Of a DNA stretch of 7,165 bases, positions 6,062-7,165 are shown in pieces. Both the position numbers and the translations under genes were made by a program. Location: assembly GCA_934623545.1 (NCBI GenBank), contig CAKTVN010000082.1:1-7165 (forward strand), written 5' to 3'. Within the stretch, counting starts at the first letter, position 1, and the number at the start of each line of letters is the position of its first letter. Below the pieces are notes generated by a model. It was not told where the DNA came from. It made no database searches and saw only the letters and a program-made list of their open reading frames with translations. Source of the DNA: an uncultured Oscillospiraceae bacterium. Its GTDB lineage: Bacteria > Bacillota > Clostridia > Oscillospirales > Oscillospiraceae.

Positions 6062-7036
6062 ATGAAAGCAATGCTGACCGACCAGGAGCGTAACCTGGTC
6101 TGGAGTGATGTGGAGGAGCCACAGGTCAAGGCGGACAGCGTCCTGATCGAGGTACACGCCGCAGCGGTGAATCGCGCCGATATTTTGCAGCGGCAGGGGA
6201 AATACCCAAGTCCGGCGGGCTGCCCGCAATGGATGGGACTGGAGGTTGCCGGCGTGGTTGTGAAGACCGGCGCGGCAGTGACGCGCTGGAAGGTGGGCGA
6301 CCGCGTCTGCGCGCTGCTTGGCGGCGGCGGTTATGCCGAATATGCGGCGGTAACGGAAAAAATGGTCATGCCGATCCCGCAGGGGCTTTCGTTTGAGGAA
6401 GCGGCAAGCCTGCCGGAGGCATATGCGACGTGCTATCTGAACCTCTTTATCGAGGGCGGGCTGAAGGCAGGGGAGACCGTGTTCTTCCCGGCTGGCAACA
6501 GCGGGCTTGCAAGCGTCGGAATCCCGATGGCAAAGGCGTTCGGAGCATACGTCATCACAACGGTGCGCACGGCTGAGAAAATGGAGAAGATCACGCATCT
6601 TGGTGCGGACGAGATCATCGACACCTCGTCGGAGGCGGTCGGCGACGCGATCGAAAAGGTCGCGGCGGCGGGACATCCCGTGGATATCGCCGTGGACTGC
6701 GTGGGCGGAGAGGCGATCGGTCAGTGTCTGCCGTATGTCAATACCGGCTGCCGCTGGATGCTCATCAGCACAATGGGCGGTACTGCGGCGACGCTGCCGC
6801 TGCGCGCGCTGCTTACAAAGCGCGTCATGCTCAAGGGAAGTCTCCTGCGCGTGCGCCCTGAGGAGGAAAAAGGAAGGATTCTGGAGGAGCTGGTTCGGCG
6901 GGTTTGGCCGAAGATCGAGGACGGGACCATTCGACCGACGATTTTCAGAGTCTTCCCGATTCAGCAGGCAATGCAGGCACATACACTGATGGAAACCGGG
7001 CAGAATGTCGGTAAGCTCGTGCTGACGGTTCGCTGA
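6062..7036 (+). CDS. Zinc-independent MDR-superfamily oxidoreductase, quinone oxidoreductase (QOR/PIG3)-like
   Basis: 324-residue NAD(P)H-dependent enzyme. The GroES-like N-terminal domain shows VNRADILQRQGKYPSPAG (36-53), the signature stretch of PIG3/QOR-type quinone oxidoreductases, and MGLEVAGVV in place of the GHE motif of zinc alcohol dehydrogenases, so no catalytic zinc is expected. The nucleotide-binding loop is AGNSGLASVG (144-153), followed by AKAFGAYVITTV and LGADEIIDTSSE. The C-terminal KLVLTVR ending is standard. Within the loop the usual third Gly (GVG in most relatives) is Ala (A150), a mild departure. I chose ATG 6062 because AAGG (6052-6055) is 6 bases upstream and MKAML is the usual family start; ATG 6056 directly abuts that site. 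Relatives reduce quinones or the C=C bond of conjugated ketones. Here enone reduction after a dehydration step is an attractive role but is inferred from neighbours only. Last gene of the operon. Confidence 0.92.
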   Translation: MKAMLTDQERNLVWSDVEEPQVKADSVLIEVHAAAVNRADILQRQGKYPSPAGCPQWMGLEVAGVVVKTGAAVTRWKVGDRVCALLGGGGYAEYAAVTEKMVMPIPQGLSFEEAASLPEAYATCYLNLFIEGGLKAGETVFFPAGNSGLASVGIPMAKAFGAYVITTVRTAEKMEKITHLGADEIIDTSSEAVGDAIEKVAAAGHPVDIAVDCVGGEAIGQCLPYVNTGCRWMLISTMGGTAATLPLRALLTKRVMLKGSLLRVRPEEEKGRILEELVRRVWPKIEDGTIRPTIFRVFPIQQAMQAHTLMETGQNVGKLVLTVR

Positions 7037-7054
7037 GAGATCACGGATATCGAA

Positions 7055-7085
7055 AGCCGGACATAGGCATTGCTTATGTCCGGCT
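7055..7085 (+). terminator. Strong GC-rich hairpin after the last gene (possible weak or partial terminator)
   Basis: AGCCGGACATAGGC pairs with GCTTATGTCCGGCT around a 3-base loop (ATT), giving 14 pairs with a single G-T wobble. It starts 18 bases after the MDR stop. Only a short, broken T stretch follows (CAGATTTATACT), so it is either an imperfect terminator or a 3'-end-stabilising hairpin upstream of the stronger terminator. Confidence 0.65.
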
Positions 7086-7105
7086 CAGATTTATACTGAT
7101 ATTCA

Positions 7106-7142
7106 ATTAAAAACTTTCATTCATGGAATGGAAGTTTTTAAT
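7106..7142 (+). terminator. Intrinsic terminator, probably bidirectional
   Basis: ATTAAAAACTTTCATTC (7106-7122) pairs with GAATGGAAGTTTTTAAT (7126-7142) around ATG, giving 17 pairs with one T-G wobble. The right arm ends in five Ts and the left arm carries the matching A-run, so it can terminate transcription from either side. It lies 69 bases after the last stop codon and marks the end of the operon. The AT-rich arms contrast with the GC-rich coding sequence, as expected for a Bacillota-type terminator. Confidence 0.85.
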
Positions 7143-7165
7143 ATGAAGATCATTATGAGACGCGA

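Noticed and set aside
7070..7097. TTGCTT, 16 bases, TATACT as a promoter pointing out of the right edge.
   Set aside because: The -35 matches only weakly and lies in the arm of the first hairpin. The transcript would run straight into the second hairpin. Chance TATACT in AT-rich sequence is expected.
7143..7165. ATG at 7143 as the start of a next gene (MKIIMRR...).
   Set aside because: Only seven codons are visible before the edge, it abuts the terminator stem, and the only upstream GGAAG is inside that stem. Cannot be supported.

Overview
The window reads as the 3' part of one plus-strand catabolic operon. It comes from a fairly GC-rich (by eye high-50s %) Gram-positive-type bacterium, most plausibly an anaerobic gut-type Clostridia (Oscillospiraceae/Lachnospiraceae-like). 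The grounds are strong AGGAGG-type ribosome sites before almost every gene, tightly packed or overlapping genes, a CUT1-type sugar ABC transporter with no ATPase beside its permeases, and AT-rich hairpin terminators. This placement is an inference; no rRNA or marker gene is present.

Layout: (i) 2-421, the C-terminal part of a MalF/UgpA-type permease, cut by the left edge; (ii) 421-1257, its MalG-type partner, translationally coupled by TGATG; (iii) 1265-1296, a perfect 14-bp hairpin with a GAAA loop in the transporter/enzyme junction; (iv) 1317-2537, an FAD-dependent oxidoreductase; (v) 2541-3056, a small YgjV-family membrane protein; (vi) 3084-3926, a divergent type I 3-dehydroquinate dehydratase (AroD)-fold protein; (vii) 3946-5016, an EF_0837-like amidohydrolase/deacetylase; (viii) 5037-6026, a Gfo/Idh/MocA NAD(P)-dependent dehydrogenase; (ix) 6062-7036, a zinc-independent quinone-oxidoreductase-type MDR enzyme; (x) 7055-7142, two strong hairpins that close the operon. 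No intergenic stretch exceeds 130 bases, and I see no genuine minus-strand gene, RNA gene, CRISPR array or mobile element.

Working model (inference): the ABC permeases import a small oligosaccharide, glycoside or sugar-acid-like compound. The amidohydrolase removes an acyl group or opens an amide or lactone. The Gfo/Idh/MocA and/or FAD enzyme oxidises a hydroxyl to a ketone. The AroD-like enzyme, which keeps the Schiff-base lysine, the catalytic histidine and the residues I recall as carboxylate-binding, dehydrates that beta-hydroxy-ketone to an enone. The MDR enzyme reduces the enone or recycles electrons. The substrate cannot be read from the sequence. The AroD paralogue with a rebuilt hydroxyl-binding side, inside a sugar-uptake operon with no shikimate genes, is the strongest pointer to an undescribed pathway.
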